A DNA stretch of 64,000 bases from Thalassocella blandensis (GCA_902141825.1 CABFPG010000003.1:496001-560000); one strand, 5' to 3'. Counted from the first letter of the stretch, positions 26,864 through 35,406 are shown. Numbers and translations: made by a program. The notes: generated by a model not told the origin, from the sequence alone.

Positions 26864-26975
26864 TATACCGCCAAAACCTTCCCATTTCCATTATTTTCAT
26901 CAATTTTTAAGTCATTGATTTTATTGGGTTTTTAAAATTAATAAAAAATATTTGAATGTTTCCCGCACAAATTAC

Positions 26976-27003
26976 TTGTGTTCTGCAATCCTAGTGTTAT
27001 AGT
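26976..27003 (+). promoter_or_regulatory. Promoter of the GIN/YtrA/ABC operon
   Basis: A -35-like TTGTGT (26976-26981) and a -10-like TATAGT (26998-27003) are separated by 16 bases. The -10 lies inside the inverted repeat at 26994-27015, the arrangement expected for repression. The predicted transcript would start near 27010, giving a leader of about 80 bases. Confidence 0.5.
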
Positions 27004-27016
27004 TGCGTATAACACC
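26994..27016. promoter_or_regulatory. Operator: inverted repeat GTGTTATA-N6-TATAACAC
   Basis: Perfect 8-bp arms at 26994-27001 and 27008-27015 around GTTGCG. Counted from 26993 it reads AGTG-N16-CACC, one base off the YtrA-box form. It overlaps the predicted -10, so the GntR protein encoded in the operon is the natural candidate repressor. Confidence 0.65.
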
Positions 27017-27088
27017 GGGTCAGCAAACAAAGTTTTATGAGGACACCGTGGCACACAATTAACTAATTATGACTCGAGGAATTTTTCC

Positions 27089-27397
27089 ATGAAAAACACT
27101 AAAGCAAACAACAACTTTATCAAATCCATTGTTTTGGCAAGCACTGTGGTCTTTGCCAGTGGTATCAGCGCTGTAAGCCAGGCAGAACAAGAATCACAAA
27201 ATGAAATCTTCGATTTAACGGCCGATTTTGGTTTTGAAATGCCCTTAGCCCAAGAAGAAATGACCGTGATTTTTTCTCAGCAACAACTATTTGATACAGA
27301 AGCGTACAAAGCGTACGTCAGTGAGATTATATTAAACTCTGCCAAACAACTTATTCGTGACATTGCAGTTAGCCCAAACTATCTAGCAGCTAAATAA
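27089..27397 (+). CDS. Small exported protein of unknown function, first gene of GIN/YtrA operon
   Basis: 102 residues with a GAGGAA ribosome site and a signal peptide with a long polar n-region (cleavage near SQA, residue ~32). The mature ~70 residues are acidic (pattern EQESQNEIFDLTADF) and end in a predicted helix (LNSAKQLIRDIAVSPNYLAAK). I recognise no family. It is 14 bp upstream of the GIN-domain gene and is first behind the operator, so it is probably the most highly expressed product of the operon. Confidence 0.75.
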   Translation: MKNTKANNNFIKSIVLASTVVFASGISAVSQAEQESQNEIFDLTADFGFEMPLAQEEMTVIFSQQQLFDTEAYKAYVSEIILNSAKQLIRDIAVSPNYLAAK

Positions 27398-27411
27398 TCA
27401 GGAGACAACAC

Positions 27412-28314
27412 GTGAATTTCAATCAGATCATTTTTAGCGCCCTACTACTGATATGCTCTTTTCAGGTATCAGCGGGCGATTTGCTAAAGCGCACCGTCGA
27501 GATTTCCAAAGTAGACAGTGTTGAAATTCAGGGACCCGGCGTTTTGGAAATCAGTCAGGGAGATACAGAGTTACTTGAAATTATCGCAAGCGAAAAAGTA
27601 ATGCCACGGGTGGACGTTTCAGCACGTGGCAGCAACCTCCGCTTACGTTTAAAAGAGAGAAATGGATTTGGCTTATTTGGTTTTGATCAGGATGTGCATT
27701 TTAAGTTGCACGTGAAAGACTTGAAAAAAATTCACGTCACAGGTTCCGCCGATGTTAAAGCAATGACCGATATCACTTCAGATGAACTGGTCATCAACCG
27801 TAGCGGAAGTGGCGATATTCTTTTGATGAATGTGACTTGCTTCAGCCTACGCTCATCGGCGGCAGGAGCAGGTGATTTTAAAGCCAATATTATAGATGCA
27901 AGCATAGCCGAACTTGAATCCGCTGGCGCTGGCGATTACAGCATCGAACAGATCAACGCCAAGGAGTTTATCCGGTTTGAATCGGCTGGAGCAGGCGATT
28001 TAAGAATTAACCAATTGACCAGTAAAACCTTCCAACTCAGCATGGCTGGGGCGGGAGATGCGAAAGTGGGCAGCGGAGAGGTGGAAAGCCAGGAAGTGTC
28101 TGTGAGTGGTTCCGGCGATTTTTACGCAAGCAAACTTAAATCAAAAGTTGCCAGCATTGAGTTAAGCGGTGCAGCAAATGCCTCAGTCTGGGTGACCGAT
28201 CACCTTACAGGCTCGGCCAATGGTGCTTCCGACATTGAATATTATGGAAATCCCGCCATAAAGGTGAATACGAGTGGCGCCAGCAGTATCAGTTCATCGG
28301 GAAAAGCACCTTAA
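27412..28314 (+). CDS. Exported GIN-domain (DUF2807) protein A
   Basis: 300 residues, GTG start with AGGAG upstream, signal peptide to about residue 21. The body fits the DUF2807 head/GIN domain, a beta-helical fold known in many exported proteins of unclear function. It carries repeated SAGAGD or AGAGD turns (near residues 145, 166, 188 and 208), consistent with regular beta-helix coils. It lies between a small exported protein and the GntR gene in one operon. Probable location: periplasm or surface. The ligand is unknown. Confidence 0.8.
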   Translation: MNFNQIIFSALLLICSFQVSAGDLLKRTVEISKVDSVEIQGPGVLEISQGDTELLEIIASEKVMPRVDVSARGSNLRLRLKERNGFGLFGFDQDVHFKLHVKDLKKIHVTGSADVKAMTDITSDELVINRSGSGDILLMNVTCFSLRSSAAGAGDFKANIIDASIAELESAGAGDYSIEQINAKEFIRFESAGAGDLRINQLTSKTFQLSMAGAGDAKVGSGEVESQEVSVSGSGDFYASKLKSKVASIELSGAANASVWVTDHLTGSANGASDIEYYGNPAIKVNTSGASSISSSGKAP

Positions 28315-28364
28315 TCGATCAACTGCAGCGACAGTAATCCAGAAACTCAACAACGGTAAGCACT

Positions 28365-28736
28365 ATGCAAGAGCAATGGAAAGATGATCAGCCCATTTAC
28401 CGCCAACTCCGAGATCGTATGATCGGACTAATTATGGAAGGGGCGTACCACGAAGGAGAAGCCATTCCTTCGGTAAGGGCAGTATCAGCAGAATTTCAAA
28501 TTAATCACTTAACCGTATCCAAGGCTTATCAAGAATTGGTCGATGAAGGTTTGGTAGAAAAACGCAGGGGATTAGGCATGTTCGTCATCGAAGGCGCTAG
28601 AGAAAAAATATTAAATACTGAACGAGAAAAGTTTCTAGCAATTGAATTACCTCAATTGCTGCAAAGAATTATTCAGCTTGGCATACCCAAAGAAGAGTTG
28701 ATTAAACGAATTCAATCTGCCGGCGAGGACAAATAA
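28365..28736 (+). CDS. YtrA-type GntR-family transcriptional repressor
   Basis: 123 residues: an N-terminal GntR winged helix (PIYRQLRDRMIGLIMEGAY, PSVRAVSAEFQINHLTVSKAYQEL, GLVEKRRGLGMFV) and only ~45 further residues of helical dimerisation tail. That is the size of the YtrA subfamily, which controls ABC transporter operons responding to cell-envelope stress. Two bases separate it from the ATPase gene. Likely autorepressor through the sites at 26840-27016. The ribosome site is weak, which suits a low-level regulator. Confidence 0.88.
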   Translation: MQEQWKDDQPIYRQLRDRMIGLIMEGAYHEGEAIPSVRAVSAEFQINHLTVSKAYQELVDEGLVEKRRGLGMFVIEGAREKILNTEREKFLAIELPQLLQRIIQLGIPKEELIKRIQSAGEDK

Positions 28737-28738
28737 GC

Positions 28739-29608
28739 ATGGAACATATTATTAAAGCTCGTGGATTGCGAAAATATTACGGTAAGAAAATCGCACTACA
28801 TAATATCGATCTGGATATTGGTGCCGGTAGAATTGTTGGTTTGATCGGACCAAACGGCGCAGGAAAGACCACGGCACTTAAAGGAATTCTAGGCTTAGCC
28901 GAAGTGGACGGTCATCTTGAAGTACTCGGAATGGACCCACACAAACAGCGTACACAACTATTGGAGCAAGTCAGTTTTATTGCCGACACTGCTATTTTGC
29001 CGCGCTGGTTAAAAGTCAACGAAGCAGTGGAATATGTGGCAGGCGTTCATCCAAGGTTTAATCGAGAAAAAGCACAAGAGTTTCTAAGTAAAACGCAAAT
29101 ACGCAGAGAAAGTAAAATTTCAACCTTATCCAAGGGCATGATCACACAATTGCACTTGGCATTGATTATGGCCATTGACAGTAAATTGCTGGTATTGGAT
29201 GAGCCAACTCTTGGGCTGGATATTATTTATCGCAAGCAGTTTTACACCACACTGCTGAACGACTACTACGATGAAGAAAAAACCATTTTGGTAACCACCC
29301 ATCAAGTAGAAGAAATTGAAACGATTTTAACAGACCTGATTTTCATTAATGAGGGCGAGCTGATTCTCAATTCCAGCATGGATGAGATTGGAGAACGCTT
29401 TGTTGAAGTTCACGTTTCAAATGCAAAGAAAGAGGACGCTTTAGCATTAAATCCGCTGAGCGTTTCAAGTCGCCTGGGCGGCTACACAATGATTTATGAA
29501 AATGGCAATCGCGAACAACTCGAGGCATTGGGCAGCCTACATACACCGAGTATTTCCGATTTATTTATCGCAAAAATTCAACCGGCACAATCTTGGGGTC
29601 AAGCATAA
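28739..29608 (+). CDS. ABC transporter ATPase of GIN/YtrA operon
   Basis: 289 residues. Walker A is GPNGAGKTT, the signature region is LSKGMITQL (divergent from LSGGQ, as in several YtrB/BcrA-like ATPases), Walker B is LLVLDEPTLGLD and the switch His is TTHQVEEI. The C-terminal ~70 residues are an extra domain often found in drug- or peptide-type ABC ATPases. The GAGGA ribosome site lies inside the end of the repressor gene. Its stop overlaps the permease start (TAATG). Confidence 0.9.
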   Translation: MEHIIKARGLRKYYGKKIALHNIDLDIGAGRIVGLIGPNGAGKTTALKGILGLAEVDGHLEVLGMDPHKQRTQLLEQVSFIADTAILPRWLKVNEAVEYVAGVHPRFNREKAQEFLSKTQIRRESKISTLSKGMITQLHLALIMAIDSKLLVLDEPTLGLDIIYRKQFYTTLLNDYYDEEKTILVTTHQVEEIETILTDLIFINEGELILNSSMDEIGERFVEVHVSNAKKEDALALNPLSVSSRLGGYTMIYENGNREQLEALGSLHTPSISDLFIAKIQPAQSWGQA

Positions 29609-30816
29609 TGAAATCCTATCTCAGTTCAGTCAAACGGGAGTTTTGGGAATATCGCGGAGCATTTCTGCGTTTACCAATAATTGCTGCGGCGGCACTTACC
29701 CTGCTAATGATAACGGCGCTTGTCCTTTACTCAACAAGCTCTATTCGCTTTGTACTCGAAGGCGACGACATCCTCAGACAATATCAGGACAAAGACGGTA
29801 TCTATATTCAAATGGAGCCGGGTCACATCGATCAACAGCATTTTGAAGCTTTAGTGCATGCAAAAGAAGAAATTAAGCGAGCCAAACAAGAACTGGAAAA
29901 GCTTGAGTCCAATCCTATGCTGGAAAAAGCAAAACAGGAGTTGGATCAACAGCTACTGAGCATTGAAAAAAACCTGCAAATGCCAGAAGCGCCCGAGGCA
30001 CCTGGAGCACTACAACCGCCTGCGCCACCAGAATTGCCAGGCGATATAGATTTTCGTGAGTTCCCTTCAACCACCGAAGTGATAGGCCAAACAGACGAAA
30101 TTCCCTTCACCAAAGAAAATATTGAAAAGGTGAATGCGTTTGTAAAATCAATTTTTGCCTTGTTTAGCGGCATTATGTTTCTGGTTAGTTTTCATTACCT
30201 CTTGAACTGTCTGTTCACGGACCGCAAAGACAACAGCATTCTATTCTGGAAGTCTCTTCCTGTTTCAGAAGCACAAAACGTTCTGGTGAAATTTGCGATT
30301 GCCACTCTGGCACTTCCATTTATTGCGATCGCTGCAGCTTTTGTGGTGAGTATCGCTTACGCAATTTTAGGCATGATCGCCGTGGCAATTTTTTCCTCCA
30401 CAACCACACCCTGGCAGTTACTAAGTGGCTTAGAAATTTTCAGCCAAAGTTTTTTCCACGGATTCACCATGATTGGAGTAGCCCTTTGGTCTGCGCCGCT
30501 GTTTGCCTGGGTATTATTTTGCTCGGCCTGCGCCAAACGCTCACCATTTTTACTGGCAGTACTGCCAGTAGCGGCAATCGCACTGGTAGAAAAAATTCTG
30601 TTTGGCAGTCAAATATTTATCCAAACCGTCATTTTTCGTATACCCGGTGTTATTTTCGAAAGTTCTCAGAACGGTTTATTACATTTTCAGGAATCCAATT
30701 TCAGCCAGTTTGTGCACTTTATCGGGCGTCCCGGTTTATGGCTTGGACTGATTCTGTGTGCCGGTCTGGTGTATGCCTCAATCTGGTTGCGCGACCATCG
30801 CTACGAAGTTAAATAA
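29608..30816 (+). CDS. ABC-2 type permease with coiled-coil and Pro-rich extracytoplasmic loop
   Basis: 402 residues from the ATG overlapping the ATPase stop. The first membrane helix (~20-42) is followed by a ~130-residue loop holding a Glu/Lys-rich coiled coil (~85-125) and a Pro/Ala stretch (PEAPEAPGALQPPAPPELPG). Five or more further helices run from ~185 to 400. The large loop between helices 1 and 2 is typical of ABC-2 exporters acting at the envelope; the Pro-rich segment is unusual. Substrate unknown. Confidence 0.85.
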   Translation: MKSYLSSVKREFWEYRGAFLRLPIIAAAALTLLMITALVLYSTSSIRFVLEGDDILRQYQDKDGIYIQMEPGHIDQQHFEALVHAKEEIKRAKQELEKLESNPMLEKAKQELDQQLLSIEKNLQMPEAPEAPGALQPPAPPELPGDIDFREFPSTTEVIGQTDEIPFTKENIEKVNAFVKSIFALFSGIMFLVSFHYLLNCLFTDRKDNSILFWKSLPVSEAQNVLVKFAIATLALPFIAIAAAFVVSIAYAILGMIAVAIFSSTTTPWQLLSGLEIFSQSFFHGFTMIGVALWSAPLFAWVLFCSACAKRSPFLLAVLPVAAIALVEKILFGSQIFIQTVIFRIPGVIFESSQNGLLHFQESNFSQFVHFIGRPGLWLGLILCAGLVYASIWLRDHRYEVK

Positions 30817-30828
30817 TAGGAGATCAGC

Positions 30829-31716
30829 ATGAAAACGCTATTCACCTTCGCCCTGATTGGTTTAATGATATGTGGTGTGGCAAGTGTCGGTGCAGGAGCA
30901 TCGACCAGTTACTGCCACACCTACACGTTGCCAGATATCAAACACCTTGAGCTGAACGCGTTTGCGGCCATCGATATTCGCCAGGGAAAGGTGAATGAAA
31001 TTAAAGTTACCGCTGAAGATAGCTTTATGGAGCATCTAGAGCTACAGGTGAAAGATTCTACCCTGGTCATTCGTGACAAACGGCCACAATCCTATTGGCT
31101 ACAACAAACACAGTTTTATAAGCATTTAAAAAACAAAAAGAATGCGCCGAGCAATATTCACTTTTTAATCACCTTGAAAAACCCGGAAAATATCATGCTT
31201 ACGGGCTATCTGGCGACCAATATCAAACGGATAAAAAGCGACGCGCTATCGCTTACGTTTACAGGGTCAGGAAGCTTAAACCTGGCAAAAGTGAAACAGC
31301 ACACACTGAATATTTTAGCCAATGGCCATATCAAAACCAGTATGAAGCACGTGCACGCAGACCAGGGGAGTATCAGCATCAACGGTAATGGAAAAGTAGA
31401 TGTCGCCCATGTAGATTTTGAGCAACTGGCTTTTTTACTGAACGGCTTGCACCACTGTACCCTCGAGGGAAAGGCTCACAATCTACACATCAATATGCAA
31501 GGCGCGGGAACCTGCAGCGGACAGGATTTTATTGTTAACAATGCGCACGTTGGGCTCCAGGGAAGTAGCGAGCTGATTCTTGACGTGGACACGTATTTAC
31601 AAGCAACAACCATGGATGACAGCAGAGTACGTTACTATGGAAGACCCAAAGTCATTAACAATGGAGCGGATGTCACCCGTCTGGCCGCCAGCACACCGAC
31701 GCACATGTTTTTTTAA
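30829..31716 (+). CDS. Exported GIN-domain (DUF2807) protein B
   Basis: 295 residues, AGGAG site, signal peptide to about residue 25. It is a second, divergent DUF2807 protein: the opening IKHLELNAFAAIDIRQGKVNEIKVTAED corresponds to the VDSVEIQGPGVLEISQGDTELLEI of protein A. It lacks the AGAGD repeats but keeps short Gly turns (GSGSLN, GNGKVD, GAGTCS). It closes the operon 12 bp after the permease, so the transporter genes are bracketed by two related exported proteins. Confidence 0.78.
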   Translation: MKTLFTFALIGLMICGVASVGAGASTSYCHTYTLPDIKHLELNAFAAIDIRQGKVNEIKVTAEDSFMEHLELQVKDSTLVIRDKRPQSYWLQQTQFYKHLKNKKNAPSNIHFLITLKNPENIMLTGYLATNIKRIKSDALSLTFTGSGSLNLAKVKQHTLNILANGHIKTSMKHVHADQGSISINGNGKVDVAHVDFEQLAFLLNGLHHCTLEGKAHNLHINMQGAGTCSGQDFIVNNAHVGLQGSSELILDVDTYLQATTMDDSRVRYYGRPKVINNGADVTRLAASTPTHMFF

Positions 31717-31799
31717 TTGACGACAATCACTTCACAGCGGGAGAAAAAAAACCGTTACAATCAAACGTAATCGGTCACGAAAGAAGAATAGTTGTTGAT

Positions 31800-32237
31800 A
31801 TGAAAGTGTTAATGCAGCGAGTGAAGCACGCCTCTGTTGTGGTAGAGGGAGACACCATTGGAGAAATAAGCCAGGGAATTTTGATTTTTGTCGGGATTGA
31901 AAAGCATGATACTCCCGAGATACTTGAACGAATGGCTAAGAAAGTCATCAGTTATCGAGTATTCAGTGACGACCAGGGCAAAATGAATCTTTCCGTTAGT
32001 GATATCGGCGGTGGAGTTCTCGCCATATCGCAGTTCACCCTCGCGGCAGATACCAGGAAGGGCTTGCGCCCAAGCTTTTCATCCGCCGCGCCGCCGGATT
32101 CCGCTCAAGATTTATACCAACAATTCATCAATCGCTTACTTCTGCTCCACCCACACATTGCGCAAGGCAGTTTTGGCGCAGATATGAAAGTTTCTCTGCT
32201 CAATGACGGCCCGGTAACCTTCATGTTAGAAATGTAA
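31800..32237 (+). CDS. dtd: D-aminoacyl-tRNA deacylase
   Basis: 145 residues, the standard length. It removes D-amino acids (for example D-Tyr) and glycine mischarged onto tRNAs. Diagnostic motifs are SQFTLAADTRKGLRPSF (catalytic region) and the C-terminal cis Gly-Pro motif NDGPVTFMLEM. It sits apart from the preceding operon (83 bp). Confidence 0.96.
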   Translation: MKVLMQRVKHASVVVEGDTIGEISQGILIFVGIEKHDTPEILERMAKKVISYRVFSDDQGKMNLSVSDIGGGVLAISQFTLAADTRKGLRPSFSSAAPPDSAQDLYQQFINRLLLLHPHIAQGSFGADMKVSLLNDGPVTFMLEM

Positions 32238-32397
32238 AATCCAGGATCATCTGTTAAACTTGGGGTTTGATCGAGGCTTACCTGCTCTCTGGAGAGGGAC
32301 TGTGGGCTGTCCGACCTGATGAATACTGATTAACAATAATAAATTTCAAACAATCAAAGATCTGAAGTTAAGATCAAGAGTAAAACAGGAGCTCCTA

Positions 32398-32628
32398 ATG
32401 GAACCCATTGCTGCACTTTTCATCACCTTTGGCGTCGTACTTCTAGCTGCGGGCTGGATACAACTGCTTATCACCTCATTTAAAGATGACTATACCTGGG
32501 GCCTGACGAGCCTGTTTTTACCACCTCTGTCTTATTTATATGCGTGTTTTTCCTGGGAAAAGGCCAAAGATGCCATCATTCTCAGCGGCATTGGCTTTGC
32601 GTTAATCATTTTTGGTTTATTAAGCTAA
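32398..32628 (+). CDS. Small two-helix membrane protein of unknown function
   Basis: 76 residues with a good AGGAG site. Two or three hydrophobic segments (about 4-28, 38-52, 58-75) are separated by a short charged loop (SFKDDYTWG). I recognise no family. A hairpin follows the stop, so it may be monocistronic. Confidence 0.65.
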   Translation: MEPIAALFITFGVVLLAAGWIQLLITSFKDDYTWGLTSLFLPPLSYLYACFSWEKAKDAIILSGIGFALIIFGLLS

Positions 32629-32637
32629 CTCCATTTC

Positions 32638-32658
32638 GGGGTGAAACATGCTCACCCC
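32638..32658 (+). terminator. Hairpin after small membrane protein gene
   Basis: GGGGTGA / TCACCCC with a 7-nt loop, starting 10 bases after the stop. The downstream sequence is pyrimidine-rich (attccctctttt) rather than a clean T-run, so termination may be partial and pxpA could be partly co-transcribed. Confidence 0.45.
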
Positions 32659-32684
32659 ATATTCCCTCTTTTGCTCCAGCACTC

Positions 32685-33419
32685 ATGACCAACGCCATTA
32701 GCATCAACTGTGACCTCGGAGAAGGGCTAGACGACATCGATGCTCAGGTCATGCCTTATCTCGATCTTGCGAATATTGCCTGTGGTGGTCACGCCGGAGA
32801 CTTGAACTCCATGCGCAGAACAGTCGCACTCGCCCAGCAACACAATGTACAGATTGGTGCACACCCGAGCTACCCGGACCGGGAAAACTTTGGCCGCGTG
32901 AGTTTAGAAATTCCTGCAGATATTTTGCGACAGGCAATGCATCAGCAGGTACATGCTCTGCAGGACGTGTGCAACACGGCTGGGGCCACTGTCCGGTATA
33001 TAAAACCACACGGGGCCCTTTATAACGATGCCAATACTCGGTCAGAGATTTTACAGTGTCTGATACAACTGGCCAAAGACTTTCAATTGCCACTGATGTT
33101 GCAAGCACATCCTCCTGCAAAACAAAGTGCAATCACACACATCCTAAATACTGAAGGCGTCGAACTTATTCGCGAAGCCTTTGCGGATCGTGCATACACA
33201 GATGAAGGTGTGCTGGTTCCCCGGTCACAAGCACATGCCGTGCATCACTCCCTGCAACGTGTTGAGGAGCAAGTGAGATCATTGATGCAACAAGGAGGCT
33301 TAATGAGCGAACACCATAACTGGTTAGCCATCAATGCGGACACACTGTGTGTTCATAGTGACTCGCCGCAGGCAATCCATTTCATCGCCGCCATTCATCG
33401 CATCTGCCGATCGGCATAA
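32685..33419 (+). CDS. pxpA: 5-oxoprolinase subunit A (LamB/YcsF family)
   Basis: 244 residues from the ATG at 32685; the open frame extends upstream but overlaps the previous gene. It begins with the family signature ISINCDLGEGL and contains NIACGGHAGD and IGAHPSYPDRENFGR. With PxpB and PxpC it forms the ATP-dependent 5-oxoprolinase that returns pyroglutamate to glutamate. The three genes are consecutive and closely spaced. Confidence 0.94.
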   Translation: MTNAISINCDLGEGLDDIDAQVMPYLDLANIACGGHAGDLNSMRRTVALAQQHNVQIGAHPSYPDRENFGRVSLEIPADILRQAMHQQVHALQDVCNTAGATVRYIKPHGALYNDANTRSEILQCLIQLAKDFQLPLMLQAHPPAKQSAITHILNTEGVELIREAFADRAYTDEGVLVPRSQAHAVHHSLQRVEEQVRSLMQQGGLMSEHHNWLAINADTLCVHSDSPQAIHFIAAIHRICRSA

Positions 33420-33440
33420 ATTGTAGTGGTTGGCAATTAC

Positions 33441-34202
33441 ATGTCATGGTCTACAGAAATAGTGTCGCAGGACTCTCTTATTCTCTATTTTCAAACCCAT
33501 GAAAATTCGCCTGATCTCGATGCGATTGCATTATTTCCTCAACTTAGTGAAGCACTTCAAAGCCACTTTCAGGATCGCCTGATCGAAATTATTCCGTCTT
33601 ATGCATCAATTCTGCTCACATTTAATGTGGCAGCAAGTACCATCTCGCAATGGCAGCAGCTGACCGAAAACATTCTCGGTGTATTTGATTTTTCAGAACG
33701 CGCGAAACAATCCGCAAAACAGTTAGCACGCCCGATCGACATTCCCGTTTATTACAGTGAACAGACCGGACCCGATTTGCAAACATTGGCCCAGGCAAAA
33801 AACTTGTCCCAGCAGGAAATCATTCAGCGACACAGTGCGAATATTTACACCGTTTATGCCATGGGCTTTGCTCCGGGCTTCGCGTACATGGGGTTTGTTG
33901 ATTCACACCTTGCGAGTCCACGCCTGCCCACCCCCCGTAAATGCGTGAAGGCAGGTTCAATCGGCATCGCGGATCGGCAAACGGGTATTTACCCCAACGA
34001 CTCACCGGGTGGCTGGAACATTATTGGACGAACGGCGATAGATCTACATATAAGCAAACAGCCAAATGCTTCAAAAACATTCCCCCCGAATGAGTCCACC
34101 CAGCCCCATCAAAATTTTTTATTCAAAGTCGGTGATACCGTTCGCTTTCACTCAGTGAGCAAAGCTGAATATCTCGCTGCGGGTGGTTTTCTCGATGAGT
34201 AA
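33441..34202 (+). CDS. pxpB: 5-oxoprolinase subunit B (KipI family)
   Basis: 253 residues from the ATG at 33441 (a GTG five codons upstream is also possible). Family motifs are YTVYAMGFAPGFAYMG, PRLPTPRKCVKAGSIGIADRQTGIYP and SPGGWNIIGRT. It overlaps pxpC by 8 bp. KipI proteins were first described as kinase inhibitors in Bacillus, but in this gene order the metabolic role is much more likely. Confidence 0.94.
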   Translation: MSWSTEIVSQDSLILYFQTHENSPDLDAIALFPQLSEALQSHFQDRLIEIIPSYASILLTFNVAASTISQWQQLTENILGVFDFSERAKQSAKQLARPIDIPVYYSEQTGPDLQTLAQAKNLSQQEIIQRHSANIYTVYAMGFAPGFAYMGFVDSHLASPRLPTPRKCVKAGSIGIADRQTGIYPNDSPGGWNIIGRTAIDLHISKQPNASKTFPPNESTQPHQNFLFKVGDTVRFHSVSKAEYLAAGGFLDE

Positions 34203-35277
34203 ACCCCTGCAAAACAGCACTAAACCCCAGTGCCCGAATGAACCAGCGTCAGCTTTAACTGCACTCAATATTTTGCATGCCGGTCCGATGACGACGCTGC
34301 AGGACCTCGGTCGTCAAGGCGGCCAACATCTTGGCTATTGTCAAAGCGGCGCAGCGGATGAGTACAGCTATTTATGGGCAAACAAGTTACTGGATAACGA
34401 CATTAACTGCGCAGCTTTGGAAATTTGTTTTGGCCCTTTTGAATGCGAATTCGAATTCGACACGCTCATCGCTATCACCGGTTCCATGGGAAAAGTCCAA
34501 ATTAATCAGAGTTTTCATGATGGCTGGCAAAGCTTTTTGATTAAAGCTGGCGACCGCCTGAAAATTCACGCCCCAAGTAACGGGATATATACATACCTGG
34601 CAATAAAGCAGGGATTTCAACTGCCAGCGGGGGAAAAGATGTTCTTCGGAAGTGTTGCCATGGTGCCGCGAGAACAAAGTGGGCCTTTCGAGGGGAAAAA
34701 ATTTGAGCGTTTGTCTTTTGAGCGTTTGCCTTTTGAGAGTGCATCAAAAGCCCCGCTCTATTATGGATATTCACCGCCCACAAGAAAAAAAGCGCAGGAT
34801 TTTTATTCTCATAAACAACAGCGCAGAGTACCGTGGCAATTTATTCCAAATTACGCGAGTACTTTGGAACTGGGCTTAATTCTTTCTTACCAATCCTCCC
34901 AGCTTTCAGCAGAACGCATCGAACATATTTTTCAGGATACATATCACCTCAGTGCCGACAGTAATAAAATGGGAGCACGACTGGAAGGCCCAGAAATCAA
35001 ATTTGATCGGCAGCATTTACTTTCTGAGGGTGTGGCTTTCGGTGCAGTGCAAATCCCGGCAAACGGGCAACCTATTATTCTGTTGAAAGACCGCCAGACG
35101 ATTGGCGGTTACCCCAAAATAGGCTGTATCTGTTTACTGGATGCCTTTCGCTTGAGCCAGAGTAGACCAGGGCAAAAGATAAAATTCAAACCTGTGGAAC
35201 TCACGCATAGCTATCGCGAACTCAGGCAGTGGCAGAATTTTTTCGGGCAGACACTGGGGAAAGGGGATTCGGGGTAA
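34195..35277 (+). CDS. pxpC: 5-oxoprolinase subunit C (KipA family)
   Basis: 360 residues from the ATG at 34195 inside the end of pxpB. Family motifs are PMTTLQDLGRQGGQHLGYCQSGAAD, the SNKMGARLEGP region and the C-terminal TIGGYPKIG. A short in-frame insertion near residues 170-181 reads FERLS-FERLP-FES, produced by a 15-bp tandem duplication at 34702-34737; it lies in a loop between conserved blocks and should not disturb activity. Completes the pxpABC operon. Confidence 0.94.
   Translation: MSKPLQNSTKPQCPNEPASALTALNILHAGPMTTLQDLGRQGGQHLGYCQSGAADEYSYLWANKLLDNDINCAALEICFGPFECEFEFDTLIAITGSMGKVQINQSFHDGWQSFLIKAGDRLKIHAPSNGIYTYLAIKQGFQLPAGEKMFFGSVAMVPREQSGPFEGKKFERLSFERLPFESASKAPLYYGYSPPTRKKAQDFYSHKQQRRVPWQFIPNYASTLELGLILSYQSSQLSAERIEHIFQDTYHLSADSNKMGARLEGPEIKFDRQHLLSEGVAFGAVQIPANGQPIILLKDRQTIGGYPKIGCICLLDAFRLSQSRPGQKIKFKPVELTHSYRELRQWQNFFGQTLGKGDSG
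34702..34737 (+). repeat. In-frame 15-bp tandem repeat within pxpC
   Basis: tttgagcgtttgtct, tttgagcgtttgcct, then a partial tttgag. It translates to repeated FERL(S/P)F. The period is a multiple of three, as needed for survival in a gene. Confidence 0.7.
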
Positions 35278-35377
35278 TAGCAGAAGAAGCCAGTTTCACA
35301 TCTGGCAACACAATAGAACAGCACTGATGAGGCATTCAGCCAGGGATTTTACCGTTTCAGAATTTTCTAAAATTCAG

Positions 35378-35398
35378 GAAGCTGCCGGCGGCAGCTTC
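35378..35398 (-). terminator. Hairpin downstream of the REC-GGDEF-EAL gene
   Basis: GAAGCTGCC / GGCAGCTTC, a perfect 9-bp stem with a 3-nt loop, starting 9 bases past the stop of the minus-strand gene. The T-run that follows on that strand is interrupted (CTGAATTTT), so strength is moderate. It also separates this gene from pxpC, which converges on it. Confidence 0.6.
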
Positions 35399-35406
35399 AC
35401 GATTTA

